38,084 nt of DNA, from positions 1-38,084 of the IMG/VR virus record IMGVR_UViG_3300036827_000012; one strand, given 5' to 3'. Origin of the DNA: a virus. This document shows, piece by piece, positions 16,110 through 23,265 of this stretch (its first letter is position 1; each line of letters begins with the position of its first letter). Below the pieces are notes generated by a model, which searched no databases, had not been told where the DNA came from, and worked only from the letters and a program-made list of their open reading frames with translations. The translations under genes and the position numbers were made by a program.

Positions 16110-16232
16110 ATAGCGTTAAGTGTGACGATATGCGACAGTACATAACATGAACAGCCACCTGGCAGACAATTGCTCTGCTTAAGTGGCTTTGCTATGTGTG
16201 GAATGTGCAATCAAGCACAACGGAGCGAAGCT

Positions 16233-16376
16233 ATGACATTCAAGTATACCAAGCGAGGAGGAATGCGGTTCCTGAGAATAGGACGCATCCAACTAACTAT
16301 CTGTATCTGCAAAACAGTAGCTTGGGTAATGCCTGAGATACTGGACCTTAACCGCAAACCTTATCAAGGGAGATAA
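16233..16376 (+). CDS. Small basic protein with GGMRFLRIGR motif
   Basis: 47 residues from an ATG preceded by GGAG eight bases upstream. The N terminus MTFKYTKRGGMRFLRIGRIQ resembles short conserved ORFs of alphaproteobacterial phages, of unknown function. A longer in-frame start at 16170 lacks a good ribosome-binding site. Confidence 0.5.
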   Translation: MTFKYTKRGGMRFLRIGRIQLTICICKTVAWVMPEILDLNRKPYQGR

Positions 16377-16378
16377 CC

Positions 16379-16612
16379 ATGTATTATTGTATCGTGAAAC
16401 AAGAGCGGCCTAATCTCAATGCTTGCTTAGGTAATGGTAAGCAATGCGATATATGTACTAACTATCAATCAGGTAATGAGCGTCCTCAATATCCCGTGCC
16501 TGCAATACCTGTTCTATTTGATCCGATCACAGCATTCCATCAAGGTAAGGTGTATCACGGCACATTCATTGAACATGCAATAACAGGTGAAACACTGAAT
16601 TGGTACGAATAG
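16379..16612 (+). CDS. Small Cys-containing early protein
   Basis: 77 residues, MYYCIVKQERPNLNACLGNG..., with CDICTNYQSGNERPQYPVP. CxxC plus upstream cysteines could bind a metal. Two bases after the preceding gene and just before a promoter-operator. Function unknown. Confidence 0.5.
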   Translation: MYYCIVKQERPNLNACLGNGKQCDICTNYQSGNERPQYPVPAIPVLFDPITAFHQGKVYHGTFIEHAITGETLNWYE

Positions 16613-16624
16613 CCCTAAACCTAT

Positions 16625-16657
16625 TCGACATAACCATTAAACCTATTATAATGGTTA
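16625..16657 (+). promoter_or_regulatory. Promoter with overlapping operator-like inverted repeat
   Basis: TCGACA (16625-16630), 16-base spacer and consensus TATAAT (16647-16652) followed by GG. A perfect 9-bp inverted repeat TAACCATTA (16631-16639) / TAATGGTTA (16649-16657) fills the spacer and the -10 box, the geometry of a repressor site. It precedes the 16735 gene. Confidence 0.65.
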
Positions 16658-16734
16658 TATTGATAGTTGCTACAGAGCGGCGATGGTATGTGCGCCGCTC
16701 TAAGCAGCAATCAAGCTGCATAGGAGACTACGTT

Positions 16735-18324
16735 ATGGCTACGACAATCACTCTGAAGACTAAGAAGCCCGCCACTGCTAAGGTATCTAACAAGGTAGAG
16801 CAACCGGCTATGATCGATAAGGCATTAGAGAACGCTATTCGTGCGGCATACTCGCAGACATACTATGCTGACCCTGTGCTGCAACAAGGTGATGCGGTCT
16901 GCACTCTGTCACCTGAGTACATCACGCAAGTCGTGAACCATGTCAGGGCGCAGAATGCAAACGTTCCTATCACTGCCGCAACGTTCTCCATCAAGGATGG
17001 CGCATGGGAACATGAGATCGCAGGCATTGTGCTTGCGGCTGTGAGTGAGGCGGAGAGCAATCAAGCTAACCAGCAAGATACTTCGCCTGATCTCTCTCCA
17101 ACCGAGATACGTTCTAGTGCTGCTGCTGCTGCAATGGTCATGAACAATGACGCTGAAATCAATGACGTGTTGTCGCGTGTTGTCATTAGCGAACACACAA
17201 GGCGTACTGCGCCGGCTCTGCTTGCCTTCAGACTGAAGAATGACTTTGTTCGCTTCGCGGATGACGGCACTCTGCTATGCAACATGATTGAAGGGACGGG
17301 ACCGGAGTTCGACGGCAATGCTTATTCCCCTTGGCCGGCAATCGGTACGAAAGAGACCGACAAGGACGGCAAGAAGATCAACAATAACCCAGATATATCG
17401 AAGGTTAAGTCTACCGAAAACAAGTCAGGGTTTGTCGAAGTCTCTTGGTATTACCAAGCTATCTGTATGTCCACCGAAGGGAAGAAGTTCGCTGCCCTTA
17501 TCAAGGAATATCATGCGGCTGCGAATGAGAACCCTTCGGGTAGGTTTGCCGATAAGCACTCGCCTGATTATCTAGGACGTGGTGCCGCATCGAAGGAAGC
17601 CATTCGGTGCAAGTCAGCATTGCAGGATATGACTAAGGCATTAAAGAAGGCGACCATGATACTCCGTCATATGTGGAGCGTTGACGAAATGGCACCTGAA
17701 GGACAGCCGCCTCGTTGCACTGCCCGGTTTGACGTTGCTCATACTTGGGACGTGAAAGAGCAATGCTGGAATGATGACGAGACCAAACTGATGGAGTCAG
17801 CTGCGCCCATCATCGTCACAGACAACGTGTCCAGGGAAACCGAACGCTTTGACGTTAACCGTTTCTTGGGAATGGACACATACACGGCAGGCATCAACGG
17901 CGGCTCAATGTCGGACCTGCTAAAGGCCGTGGGCAAGGCAAAGATCAAGAGGACTCCCGGCAGTGGCACAGGACAGACACCACAAAGCCCGATCAACGAA
18001 AAGGCCACGGCAATGACGATGGATGAAACGTCTACCGCCTTTGCACGTATGGCAACGACAGTCGAGACTACAGCGGCATGGGCCAATTATGAACGCTATC
18101 TCTCGACTGCCGATCATGACGATGCACTGCAATCGACGTGGCGCATACTGGTTGCGGTGCAAGCCATGTTCCAAACTAAACCCGACTTCCGAGCTAGGAT
18201 CGTCAAGCTGGAGAAGATGAAGGCCGAGTCGGTGGACGATATCGCAGGGCTGGGACCGAAGACGGTAGCACCTGCTGCTGGTGGCACACGAGAGAAGTTG
18301 ATACTTGCTAGCAAGCGTGCCTAA
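16735..18324 (+). CDS. Large early protein, unknown function
   Basis: 529 residues from the ATG after TAGGAG. No signal peptide or membrane span. The N-terminal third is Ala-rich and helical (LENAIRAAYSQTYYADPVL, AAAAAMVMNNDAEINDVLS). The middle has charged segments (GPEFDGNAYSPWPAIGTKET, HSPDYLGRGAASKEAIRCK). A Thr/Pro-rich linker around residue 420 leads to a helical C terminus. It has its own promoter and a strong terminator right behind it, so it forms a single-gene transcription unit with probably high early expression. No family recognised. Confidence 0.65.
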   Translation: MATTITLKTKKPATAKVSNKVEQPAMIDKALENAIRAAYSQTYYADPVLQQGDAVCTLSPEYITQVVNHVRAQNANVPITAATFSIKDGAWEHEIAGIVLAAVSEAESNQANQQDTSPDLSPTEIRSSAAAAAMVMNNDAEINDVLSRVVISEHTRRTAPALLAFRLKNDFVRFADDGTLLCNMIEGTGPEFDGNAYSPWPAIGTKETDKDGKKINNNPDISKVKSTENKSGFVEVSWYYQAICMSTEGKKFAALIKEYHAAANENPSGRFADKHSPDYLGRGAASKEAIRCKSALQDMTKALKKATMILRHMWSVDEMAPEGQPPRCTARFDVAHTWDVKEQCWNDDETKLMESAAPIIVTDNVSRETERFDVNRFLGMDTYTAGINGGSMSDLLKAVGKAKIKRTPGSGTGQTPQSPINEKATAMTMDETSTAFARMATTVETTAAWANYERYLSTADHDDALQSTWRILVAVQAMFQTKPDFRARIVKLEKMKAESVDDIAGLGPKTVAPAAGGTREKLILASKRA

Positions 18325-18340
18325 TCTATTTACCATCGAA

Positions 18341-18508
18341 CTAATGAGGGGGCAGAAATGCCCCCTCTTTTTTTATGTCTTGCGTTGTATACGGTTGTAT
18401 ATAACCGAGCTCTTTTCTCAATTCATTAAAACAAAAGACTGATGCATATAATATCATAGGTAGTGCAGCTATTGCACATACTATTAATATAAACTCTATC
18501 ATTAACAT
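18341..18508 (-). CDS. Small membrane protein, last gene of the leftward islet
   Basis: A 55-residue ORF (MLMIEFILIVCAIAALPMIL...) with one N-terminal transmembrane segment and a soluble tail ELRKELGYIQPYTTQDIKK. An AAAGGA lies about 11 bases upstream of ATG. Its last ten codons read through the rightward terminator hairpin. Function unknown. Confidence 0.5.
   Translation of the reverse strand: MLMIEFILIVCAIAALPMILYASVFCFNELRKELGYIQPYTTQDIKKEGAFLPPH
18346..18374 (+). terminator. Rho-independent terminator of the 16735-18324 unit
   Basis: An 8-bp perfect stem GAGGGGGC (18346-18353) / GCCCCCTC (18360-18367), six-base loop, then seven T. It begins 22 bases after the stop codon. Confidence 0.92.
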
Positions 18509-18523
18509 GGTTGGTAGTATCCT

Positions 18524-18628
18524 TTACGTGAATATAATATGGATTAAGTATACTGATCCTATTACTATAACTGATAATAGTATACCAGCTATAATGGTGA
18601 AGATAATATCTTGTAGGGATAGAGGCAT
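18524..18628 (-). CDS. 34-residue single-span membrane protein
   Basis: A short ORF, MPLSLQDIIFTIIAGILLSV..., almost wholly hydrophobic, with TAGGA upstream. It lies between other leftward mini-genes with a 5-base gap upstream. Function unknown. Confidence 0.5.
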   Translation of the reverse strand: MPLSLQDIIFTIIAGILLSVIVIGSVYLIHIIFT

Positions 18629-18633
18629 TTTGA

Positions 18634-18756
18634 TTAAGTTCCTATCACGAATTGCTCGCGAGAAAGGCCCGGCTTATAGTGTTGTCGTGTGCTCCAAGGA
18701 ATATCCACTAGGCTACGCTTAAACACGGCTCTGATACGCTTCTGGGTCTTTGTCAT
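18634..18756 (-). CDS. 40-residue basic protein
   Basis: MTKTQKRIRAVFKRSLVDIP..., with a strongly protein-like composition. Its ATG overlaps the preceding stop as TAATG, which favours this start over an in-frame ATG at 18777. Function unknown. Confidence 0.55.
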   Translation of the reverse strand: MTKTQKRIRAVFKRSLVDIPWSTRQHYKPGLSREQFVIGT

Positions 18757-18869
18757 TACTGATATAAGAACATACATTGATTGGTGAAATGAACTGCTGA
18801 GCAGTCCCACATAACTGGATCATTAATAATATCTAACGAATAGACCGATAAGGTTAACAGACTAAACAT
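18756..18869 (-). CDS. 37-residue protein
   Basis: MFSLLTLSVYSLDIINDPVM..., beginning one base after the stop of the preceding gene and coupled to the next by TAATG. Contains two cysteines. Evidence is mainly the exact packing between neighbours. Confidence 0.4.
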   Translation of the reverse strand: MFSLLTLSVYSLDIINDPVMWDCSAVHFTNQCMFLYQ

Positions 18870-18870
18870 G

Positions 18871-19062
18871 TTATGTCAAGTTTTCTGGTTCATATTTAGC
18901 AATGCAGTATCCTTTATGTTCTAATTTATTTATAAACTCTCTGACAGTCTGTTGATCAGTATCTAATATACTCATCAAAGCTCTAAATCCAGGAGTAAAG
19001 ATTTCACCTATTGGTGGAGACCAACCAGAGACTTCTCCTGTACCTTCTATATTTAAGTCCAT
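18871..19062 (-). CDS. Small acidic protein of the leftward islet
   Basis: 63 residues, MDLNIEGTGEVSGWSPPIGE..., with FREFINKLEHKG-like helical sequence (TDQQTVREFINKLEHKGYC). The start overlaps the upstream stop as TAATG. No family recognised. Confidence 0.6.
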   Translation of the reverse strand: MDLNIEGTGEVSGWSPPIGEIFTPGFRALMSILDTDQQTVREFINKLEHKGYCIAKYEPENLT

Positions 19063-19241
19063 TATGCTTCTAGATATAAATCTATCCTCTGTTTAAGTAT
19101 CTCTTCTGTTGTCCACTGCTGATTAAGTTCTGGAATGGTAGTAGGGGTAGATACTGTCCAGAATAATGTTTCATTATTGTGATCTGCTGCTGTCTTTACT
19201 AGAGTAAATCCTCTGTATGTTACTGTATGTGTTATCGTCAT
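19062..19241 (-). CDS. First gene of the leftward islet
   Basis: A 59-residue ORF, MTITHTVTYRGFTLVKTAAD..., small alpha/beta. No promoter is recognised in the 200-base A+T-rich stretch upstream, although transcription of the islet should start there. Function unknown. Confidence 0.55.
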   Translation of the reverse strand: MTITHTVTYRGFTLVKTAADHNNETLFWTVSTPTTIPELNQQWTTEEILKQRIDLYLEA

Positions 19242-19445
19242 TTGTTCTCTTCTATATGCGCCTATCTCTTCTGTGTAAGCGCTCTATTATATATCTAGGT
19301 ATTTATCCTAGACTCTTAAAACCTTTTATCCTAGAGTTCGCTAGTGGACCTTCAGAACCAGTGCGACAAGAGCGTTACGCGTATCATATTTTGAGAGAAA
19401 AAGCAAGCATTATTTTAAACTAAGGGAAAATAGTCCTAATCTCAT

Positions 19446-19473
19446 TTGACATAACCTCCTAATGCTTTATAAT
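19446..19473 (+). promoter_or_regulatory. Consensus sigma-70 promoter
   Basis: TTGACA (19446-19451), 16-base spacer, TATAAT (19468-19473) followed by GG. Both boxes are perfect. It drives the gene cluster beginning at 19515. Confidence 0.88.
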
Positions 19474-19514
19474 GGATAATATGAAGTTGCATCTGAGAAA
19501 AAGGAGGAGATCAG

Positions 19515-19805
19515 ATGGAAATCACCACACTAAATCCTAAGCCAAGGATATCACCAAACATCGACAATCCCGTCGTCGATATCCTGTACCGCTGTTATCT
19601 TGAACAGCGTGGTCGGTTCATCCGACACAACGAGATACCACGAGACTCGCAAGCGATGTATCGCAATGATGTCGCCAACATCGTGGACATTTACAATGGT
19701 CCGAGTGGTCGCTGGACTGTTGACGACATTCTCTCTGAGTTTCACTTGGCTGAGAAGGCTAGATATGTGCGACCTAAGTTTCTGTTGGAAACCTACAACA
19801 TGTAA
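19515..19805 (+). CDS. Early protein, unknown
   Basis: 96 residues, MEITTLNPKPRISPNIDNPV..., preceded by AAAAAGGAGGAG. Mixed helical, charged; no recognised domain. First gene behind the consensus promoter. Confidence 0.6.
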   Translation: MEITTLNPKPRISPNIDNPVVDILYRCYLEQRGRFIRHNEIPRDSQAMYRNDVANIVDIYNGPSGRWTVDDILSEFHLAEKARYVRPKFLLETYNM

Positions 19806-19816
19806 TGGAGGAAAAC

Positions 19817-20110
19817 ATGTCTGGTGGCTATGTTGCAGTAGCGTCCCATGAAATGGGACACACGCTTGTGTTTGGTCCTTTCTATTATCAGAGAGATGCT
19901 CTCGACTTTATTGAAGGGGAACGTCATAAAAAAGAAGCCAGACACTATAGTTTTTGTCTGGCCACTATACAGCCTGCTGAAAAGCGTTGGTACGGTAGCG
20001 ACGGTAACCGACAATTCTATAAAAGATTACGTCCAGAATGGAAGCGCAATAAAAAACAATGGCGCGAAGACTGGGCACAGTTAATGATCGACCTTCCGCT
20101 AGGAGGATGA
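19817..20110 (+). CDS. Early protein, unknown
   Basis: 97 residues, MSGGYVAVASHEMGHTLVFG... . The chosen ATG has GGAGG at perfect distance; an ATG at 19805 overlaps that ribosome-binding site. HEMGH looks like half of a zinc-protease HExxH, but the spacing and the lack of a third ligand motif make it an unlikely protease. Basic C-terminal half. Confidence 0.6.
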   Translation: MSGGYVAVASHEMGHTLVFGPFYYQRDALDFIEGERHKKEARHYSFCLATIQPAEKRWYGSDGNRQFYKRLRPEWKRNKKQWREDWAQLMIDLPLGG

Positions 20111-20166
20111 TCCTCCTCATCGTCGAACACCCATTGGTGTTCATGGCCTGCTCAGCTGTGGCTGAG
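20101..20166 (+). ncRNA. Intergenic hairpin cluster
   Basis: Three consecutive perfect hairpins: AGGAGGA/TCCTCCT (20101-20117, overlapping the stop of the previous gene), AACACC/GGTGTT with CATT loop (20126-20141), CTCAGC/GCTGAG with TGTG loop (20151-20166). No T-run follows. It is probably an mRNA processing, stability or anti-termination element. Confidence 0.55.
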
Positions 20167-20204
20167 TGGGTCTTCCTAATGTTTATCATCAGGAGATTTG
20201 TGTG

Positions 20205-20408
20205 ATGGCTAAGCTTCGAAAACTAGCCGGAGAAACAGTCGATGAGATAGCTGCTATTCAGCGTGTGTTGAAAGATCACATCAAAGACAGCACTGTAAGG
20301 CATGTTGTTGCACACAGCTGTGTGGCTGCAGCTAAGGCTGCACGTATTGCATTCTTTGAAGAGAACCTGAGAAGGGGAAAGAACGGAGATAACGACAATG
20401 GCACATAA
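20205..20408 (+). CDS. Small helical basic protein
   Basis: 67 residues from the ATG with AGGAG nine bases upstream. Helical, MAKLRKLAGETVDEIAAIQR..., ending in a charged tail. Its end overlaps the next gene start. Function unknown. Confidence 0.55.
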   Translation: MAKLRKLAGETVDEIAAIQRVLKDHIKDSTVRHVVAHSCVAAAKAARIAFFEENLRRGKNGDNDNGT

Positions 20409-20715
20409 ACATGGAGCGCGTAAGCGCTGGAAGCAGGCTATCGCTGGTAAGATTGAAGCTGTACCAGGAACAGTCGTCAAGTCTTTCTCTACCCTTGTCT
20501 ACCGTCTCCGAGGCGAGGGTTATCAGTACGATCAGGAGACAGACTTTTGGTATTACATCACTAACCCGGAGGAACGTGATGCGGCGATCGAAGCATACCG
20601 CAAAGAGCGAGAAGAAGCCAAAAGAGAAACAGCGGCGCTTACAAGGCAAGTTAAAGAAGAGCGTCGACGAAGCGCTAACCGTGGACAAATCAAGCTTACC
20701 ACCATCTCCGCTTAA
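20398..20715 (+). CDS. Coiled-coil basic protein
   Basis: 105 residues. The N-terminal half is compact (VYRLRGEGYQYDQETDFWYY). The C-terminal half is a long charged helix (AAIEAYRKEREEAKRETAAL). Overlaps the previous gene by 11 bases. Unknown function. Confidence 0.55.
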   Translation: MAHKHGARKRWKQAIAGKIEAVPGTVVKSFSTLVYRLRGEGYQYDQETDFWYYITNPEERDAAIEAYRKEREEAKRETAALTRQVKEERRRSANRGQIKLTTISA

Positions 20716-20766
20716 AGCAGGAGAAGTCCGCCGAGCTAAACGCGGACATAAAATTCTCATAGAATA

Positions 20767-20845
20767 GCACGGCTTAGAGCGCGTCTAAGTCTGTGCATAG
20801 GGGACGGAGAAGCCACCCGAACGCACCAAAGGCACCCGTCCCCTA
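20767..20845 (+). ncRNA. Two-hairpin structured element
   Basis: Hairpin one: GCAC (20767-20770)/GTGC (20793-20796) closes CTTAGA/TCTAAG with GCGCG loop. Hairpin two: ten base pairs TAGGGGACGG (20798-20807) / CCGTCCCCTA (20836-20845). No T-run after the second, so it is not a simple terminator. Confidence 0.65.
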
Positions 20846-20888
20846 CTTATTCACATAGGCTATCTAACTACCTCTTTTGTAATATCTC

Positions 20889-20937
20889 GCACCAGTGAGG
20901 CTCCTACGCTACTTCTAGGGGCATTTAAAATGGAGGA
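20889..20937 (+). repeat. Copy 1 of a repeated mini-gene leader
   Basis: GCACCAGTGAG, then CTCCTACG, GGGGCATT and TAAAATGGAGG. The same order of blocks appears at 21346-21392, in both cases directly before a small membrane-protein gene. Confidence 0.65.
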
Positions 20938-20941
20938 AGAG

Positions 20942-21067
20942 ATGGGACATGAACATGGATACAACTACTACATCATACCACTGATTGTGGTAGGCGTGTT
21001 ATCTTGTGTGGCAGTGGCAGGACTATTCTTGCTCATTGCAACCAAGTTAATCTCTCTCATGTTTTAG
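20942..21067 (+). CDS. 41-residue membrane protein
   Basis: Start after TGGAGG. MGHEHGYNYYIIPLIVVGVL... has one long transmembrane segment and a His/Tyr-rich N terminus. Preceded by the repeated leader. Unknown role. Confidence 0.6.
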   Translation: MGHEHGYNYYIIPLIVVGVLSCVAVAGLFLLIATKLISLMF

Positions 21068-21076
21068 GAGGAATAG

Positions 21077-21247
21077 ATGGAAGGTCTCACACCAGAATTC
21101 GACTATGCTAAAGCTTGTCTAGATGCAAATAAGAAAATAGTTCATCTCGAGGAAATTCAATATAATTTATTATATTTAATACGCAAGAATTGTGACTCAG
21201 ATGTCCAACGAATTGCACACGCCTTAGTAAAGGATATAAATCAATGA
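21077..21247 (+). CDS. 56-residue helical protein
   Basis: Start after TAGGAGG. MEGLTPEFDYAKACLDANKK... is mostly helical and ends in VQRIAHALVKDINQ. No recognised family. Confidence 0.55.
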   Translation: MEGLTPEFDYAKACLDANKKIVHLEEIQYNLLYLIRKNCDSDVQRIAHALVKDINQ

Positions 21248-21299
21248 GCATACATTCAATGCCTCTGACAGCACGACTTGTATTGGAACCCACTATGCA

Positions 21300-21354
21300 C
21301 ACTGGTAGGTTCTCGCCACACTTCGCCAGAATGTTGTGGAAGTGTGCACCAGTG
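21300..21354 (+). ncRNA. Long leader hairpin
   Basis: Outer stem CACTGGT (21300-21306) / ACCAGTG (21348-21354), inner 8-bp stem CACACTTC (21317-21324) / GAAGTGTG (21339-21346). It lies in the 150-base gap before a membrane-protein gene, and its 3' strand is part of the repeated leader. Confidence 0.6.
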
Positions 21355-21392
21355 AGCTTCCTACGAGGCTGGCGGGGCATTCTAAAGGAGGT
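21346..21392 (+). repeat. Copy 2 of the repeated mini-gene leader
   Basis: GCACCAGTGAG, CTTCCTACG, GGGGCATT and TAAAGGAGG, collinear with 20889-20937, upstream of another small membrane protein. Confidence 0.65.
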
Positions 21393-21397
21393 CTAAC

Positions 21398-21649
21398 ATG
21401 ATCTGGTTCTACGTAGCGTTTATCATATCTCTGGCAGCAAACGTAGGTTTCATCATTTACATCGTAATGATGGAACTAATGAATAAATGGGAGAAGAAAG
21501 ATGCAATTCGGAACATTCCTAGTAGCGTGCGCAATCAGCCTCGGGCTTTTGTATTTAAGCCGGATAGTCAACCGGAAGGCGAAGCCGTCGTCAAAACCGA
21601 AGAACCAAGAATCAGCGACGCCATCATACGCGGACGCGGAGAAGGTTGA
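21398..21649 (+). CDS. Single-span membrane protein with charged tail
   Basis: 83 residues. Residues 1-25 are a membrane anchor (WFYVAFIISLAANVGFIIYI), followed by a charged cytoplasmic or periplasmic tail (NKWEKKDAIRNIPSS) and a disordered C terminus. AAAGGAGG lies before ATG. Unknown role. Confidence 0.6.
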   Translation: MIWFYVAFIISLAANVGFIIYIVMMELMNKWEKKDAIRNIPSSVRNQPRAFVFKPDSQPEGEAVVKTEEPRISDAIIRGRGEG

Positions 21650-21673
21650 TATCACCAACCAAGGAGAATACCG

Positions 21674-21916
21674 ATGAAGGTCCGATCCTATAATGTCAAG
21701 GTAAAAGGCATTGAAGTAGAGGTCGAAAAGATCGTGATTACTCCTATCACGGTCGTGCAAACAGACCAATCCAGGCGTGTAATGTGGGTTGGTCACGTCT
21801 ATTCAGCTGTGTATGATGAACCGTTGTACACGACCATTCCAACCCTGACAGCGTCAGGAGCAACAGAGCGCGCCTTCGTGGCATGTATTGTTACCAAACA
21901 TGGGGAACCGACATGA
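21674..21916 (+). CDS. Small beta-rich protein
   Basis: 80 residues, MKVRSYNVKVKGIEVEVEKI..., alternating beta pattern. AAGGAG before ATG. Overlaps the next gene by ATGA. Unknown function. Confidence 0.6.
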   Translation: MKVRSYNVKVKGIEVEVEKIVITPITVVQTDQSRRVMWVGHVYSAVYDEPLYTTIPTLTASGATERAFVACIVTKHGEPT

Positions 21917-22098
21917 TTATGCAATATCGGTGGTTCTTAGAATTTCGAAGGCAAGGAGAACTGGAGTGGGAAAGAGCAATGTTCGGAACTTACCCCACAG
22001 AAATAGTTGCTCTCAAAGAATGTCGACGGCTTAATCTTTTACATTCCCCGATATTGCATTACCGTGTCTCATGGGAGGAAGTTCTAGATGACAAATGA
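21913..22098 (+). CDS. Small protein, unknown
   Basis: 61 residues, MIMQYRWFLEFRRQGELEWE..., chosen start forms an ATGA overlap with the upstream stop. Ends overlapping the following gene by 11 bases. Aromatic- and Arg-rich. Confidence 0.6.
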   Translation: MIMQYRWFLEFRRQGELEWERAMFGTYPTEIVALKECRRLNLLHSPILHYRVSWEEVLDDK

Positions 22099-22390
22099 TA
22101 TCGTCTTAGAAATTCTTAATGGTCTTTCCGATGAAGATCATCAAGAGATTTCCGAACTCTCCAAGCCTATGGTTGGAGATGGAGTTTTCTCTCAAGAGAG
22201 AGAACTCGCGGGTTTGTATGCTGGAGGAGAAATCGTCGAGATCATCAAAGACGATGATGAGCCAACCTATCGAATAGCTTGGTGGGATGCTGAACAGGGT
22301 GGGTATATGAAAGATACTACCGTCTATGAGCGAATGGATTTCTCGTATTTTAAGGACGGTAAAGCCGGAAGGACTTGGTACGCCCTGTAA
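22088..22390 (+). CDS. Acidic early protein
   Basis: 100 residues, acidic (EILNGLSDEDHQEISELSKP, IVEIIKDDDEPTYRIAWWD). The second half resembles an SH3-like or Tudor-like beta barrel by pattern (GEIVEI...YRIAWWD...DTTVYERMDF), weakly supported. Confidence 0.55.
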   Translation: MTNDIVLEILNGLSDEDHQEISELSKPMVGDGVFSQERELAGLYAGGEIVEIIKDDDEPTYRIAWWDAEQGGYMKDTTVYERMDFSYFKDGKAGRTWYAL

Positions 22391-22395
22391 GTCAT

Positions 22396-22427
22396 TTGAC
22401 TTAAGCCTTGAAAGAGGCTAGTATAAT
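22396..22427 (+). promoter_or_regulatory. Possible promoter with long spacer
   Basis: TTGACT (22396-22401) and TATAAT (22422-22427) followed by GGG are separated by 20 bases, longer than usual, but the spacer contains a perfect 5-bp hairpin AGCCT/AGGCT that could shorten the effective distance. Placed 25 bases before a new cluster. Confidence 0.5.
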
Positions 22428-22452
22428 GGGATAGTCAAACAGGAGGAAAACT

Positions 22453-22860
22453 ATGCGACAGATACCGATGTTGTTGATCCTTGAAATTTTCGATGAAAAT
22501 GACCTACGGTCGGACAGAGAGATCAGACATGATGTGGCAAAAAAACTAGACATAGAAATTCTTTCGTCTTCTCTCAGTGACGATCAAATGAAAAGATTAT
22601 ATCACATAGTGGAGGAAAACATGGTTGGAGGACCTTGGAAACGCGCAAAGGCAATCAATGCAAGTTCACCTACAAAATCCTGGATCAGAACCTGTCAAGA
22701 GTGTGGATCAACTCAACGGTATAAATCTCCACATGATTACACGACAGACTCGTGGACAGAAACAAAATGTAAGAAGTGTCACAGCATAGCTCTTGACTAC
22801 GGGAAGGAGGAACCCAGTGGGAAAGAACCGCAAGAAACCAAGAAAGAAGGGGAAGCATAG
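22453..22860 (+). CDS. Protein with C-terminal zinc ribbon
   Basis: 135 residues. Helical N-terminal part (LRSDREIRHDVAKKLDIEIL), then CQECGSTQRY (about residue 79) and CKKCHSIALDYG (about residue 108), two CxxC pairs 25-30 residues apart, a zinc ribbon as in nucleic-acid-binding regulators. Lys/Glu-rich tail. GGAGG before ATG. It may act on transcription or RNA; inference. Confidence 0.6.
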   Translation: MRQIPMLLILEIFDENDLRSDREIRHDVAKKLDIEILSSSLSDDQMKRLYHIVEENMVGGPWKRAKAINASSPTKSWIRTCQECGSTQRYKSPHDYTTDSWTETKCKKCHSIALDYGKEEPSGKEPQETKKEGEA

Positions 22861-23257
22861 GCGTTACGCCTTACGTTCTGAAGCTAAACCCTTCAACACT
22901 GGACCAACACCTGCTTCTGTCGAAGCCCATTGGCGTGAAGAGCGCAAAATAGAAGAGCAGAAGCGCAACACACAAAACCAAGTTTCTCTTTCCCAGATTA
23001 GAGAGATTTGGAAAGGATCAAGACGACAAGGTGAAATTGAGTATTACCGAATTGTTGTGAAAGAAATCAAACATTATTACCAACTCGCATTACAATTCAG
23101 TGGAAACCAGTTCGTCTGGGAATACACAGACTGGCGCACCGAGAAGCGTAAACTTTCGATAGTATATGGCTCTAAAGAAAGAGCCTTTGAAGTGATGAAC
23201 TCCGAGCGAGGCATCACTTGGAAAACTGAAATGGATTTTGACGGTAACGTCAGATAG
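22817..23257 (+). CDS. Basic protein, GTG start
   Basis: 146 residues from GTG, chosen because AAGGAGG lies seven bases upstream. Very basic N terminus (GKNRKKPRKKGKHRR), then a compact alpha/beta domain (YYRIVVKEIKHYYQLALQF). Overlaps the zinc-ribbon gene by 44 bases. RNA or DNA binding is plausible from charge. Confidence 0.55.
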   Translation: MGKNRKKPRKKGKHRRYALRSEAKPFNTGPTPASVEAHWREERKIEEQKRNTQNQVSLSQIREIWKGSRRQGEIEYYRIVVKEIKHYYQLALQFSGNQFVWEYTDWRTEKRKLSIVYGSKERAFEVMNSERGITWKTEMDFDGNVR

Positions 23258-23265
23258 AGCTAGTG

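Larger units (their letters stand above)
15654..16232. other. Non-coding A+T-rich region; candidate replication origin and early control region
   Basis: Nearly 580 bases without a supported gene. In order it holds a T-rich palindrome, a C-rich stretch (about 15738-15775), tandem 10-bp duplications (15856-15895), an inverted repeat AGTATAC/GTATACT (15985-16012), and two GTTGTGCAAC iterons (16065-16108). The combination of an easily melted segment and short iterons fits an origin or regulatory hub. Nothing here proves it. Confidence 0.45.

Noticed and set aside
18507-18722. Rightward 71-codon frame.
   Set aside because: It is antisense to two coupled leftward mini-genes with better initiation signals.
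19217-19423. Rightward 68-codon frame with a protein-like end (ASGPSEPVRQERYAYHILRE).
   Set aside because: No start codon with a ribosome-binding site in the convincing part, and the beginning is antisense to the leftward gene start; kept as unproven.
19817-19900. HEMGH as a zinc-protease motif.
   Set aside because: It is not HExxH in a suitable helical context and lacks a third ligand; the protein is under 100 residues.
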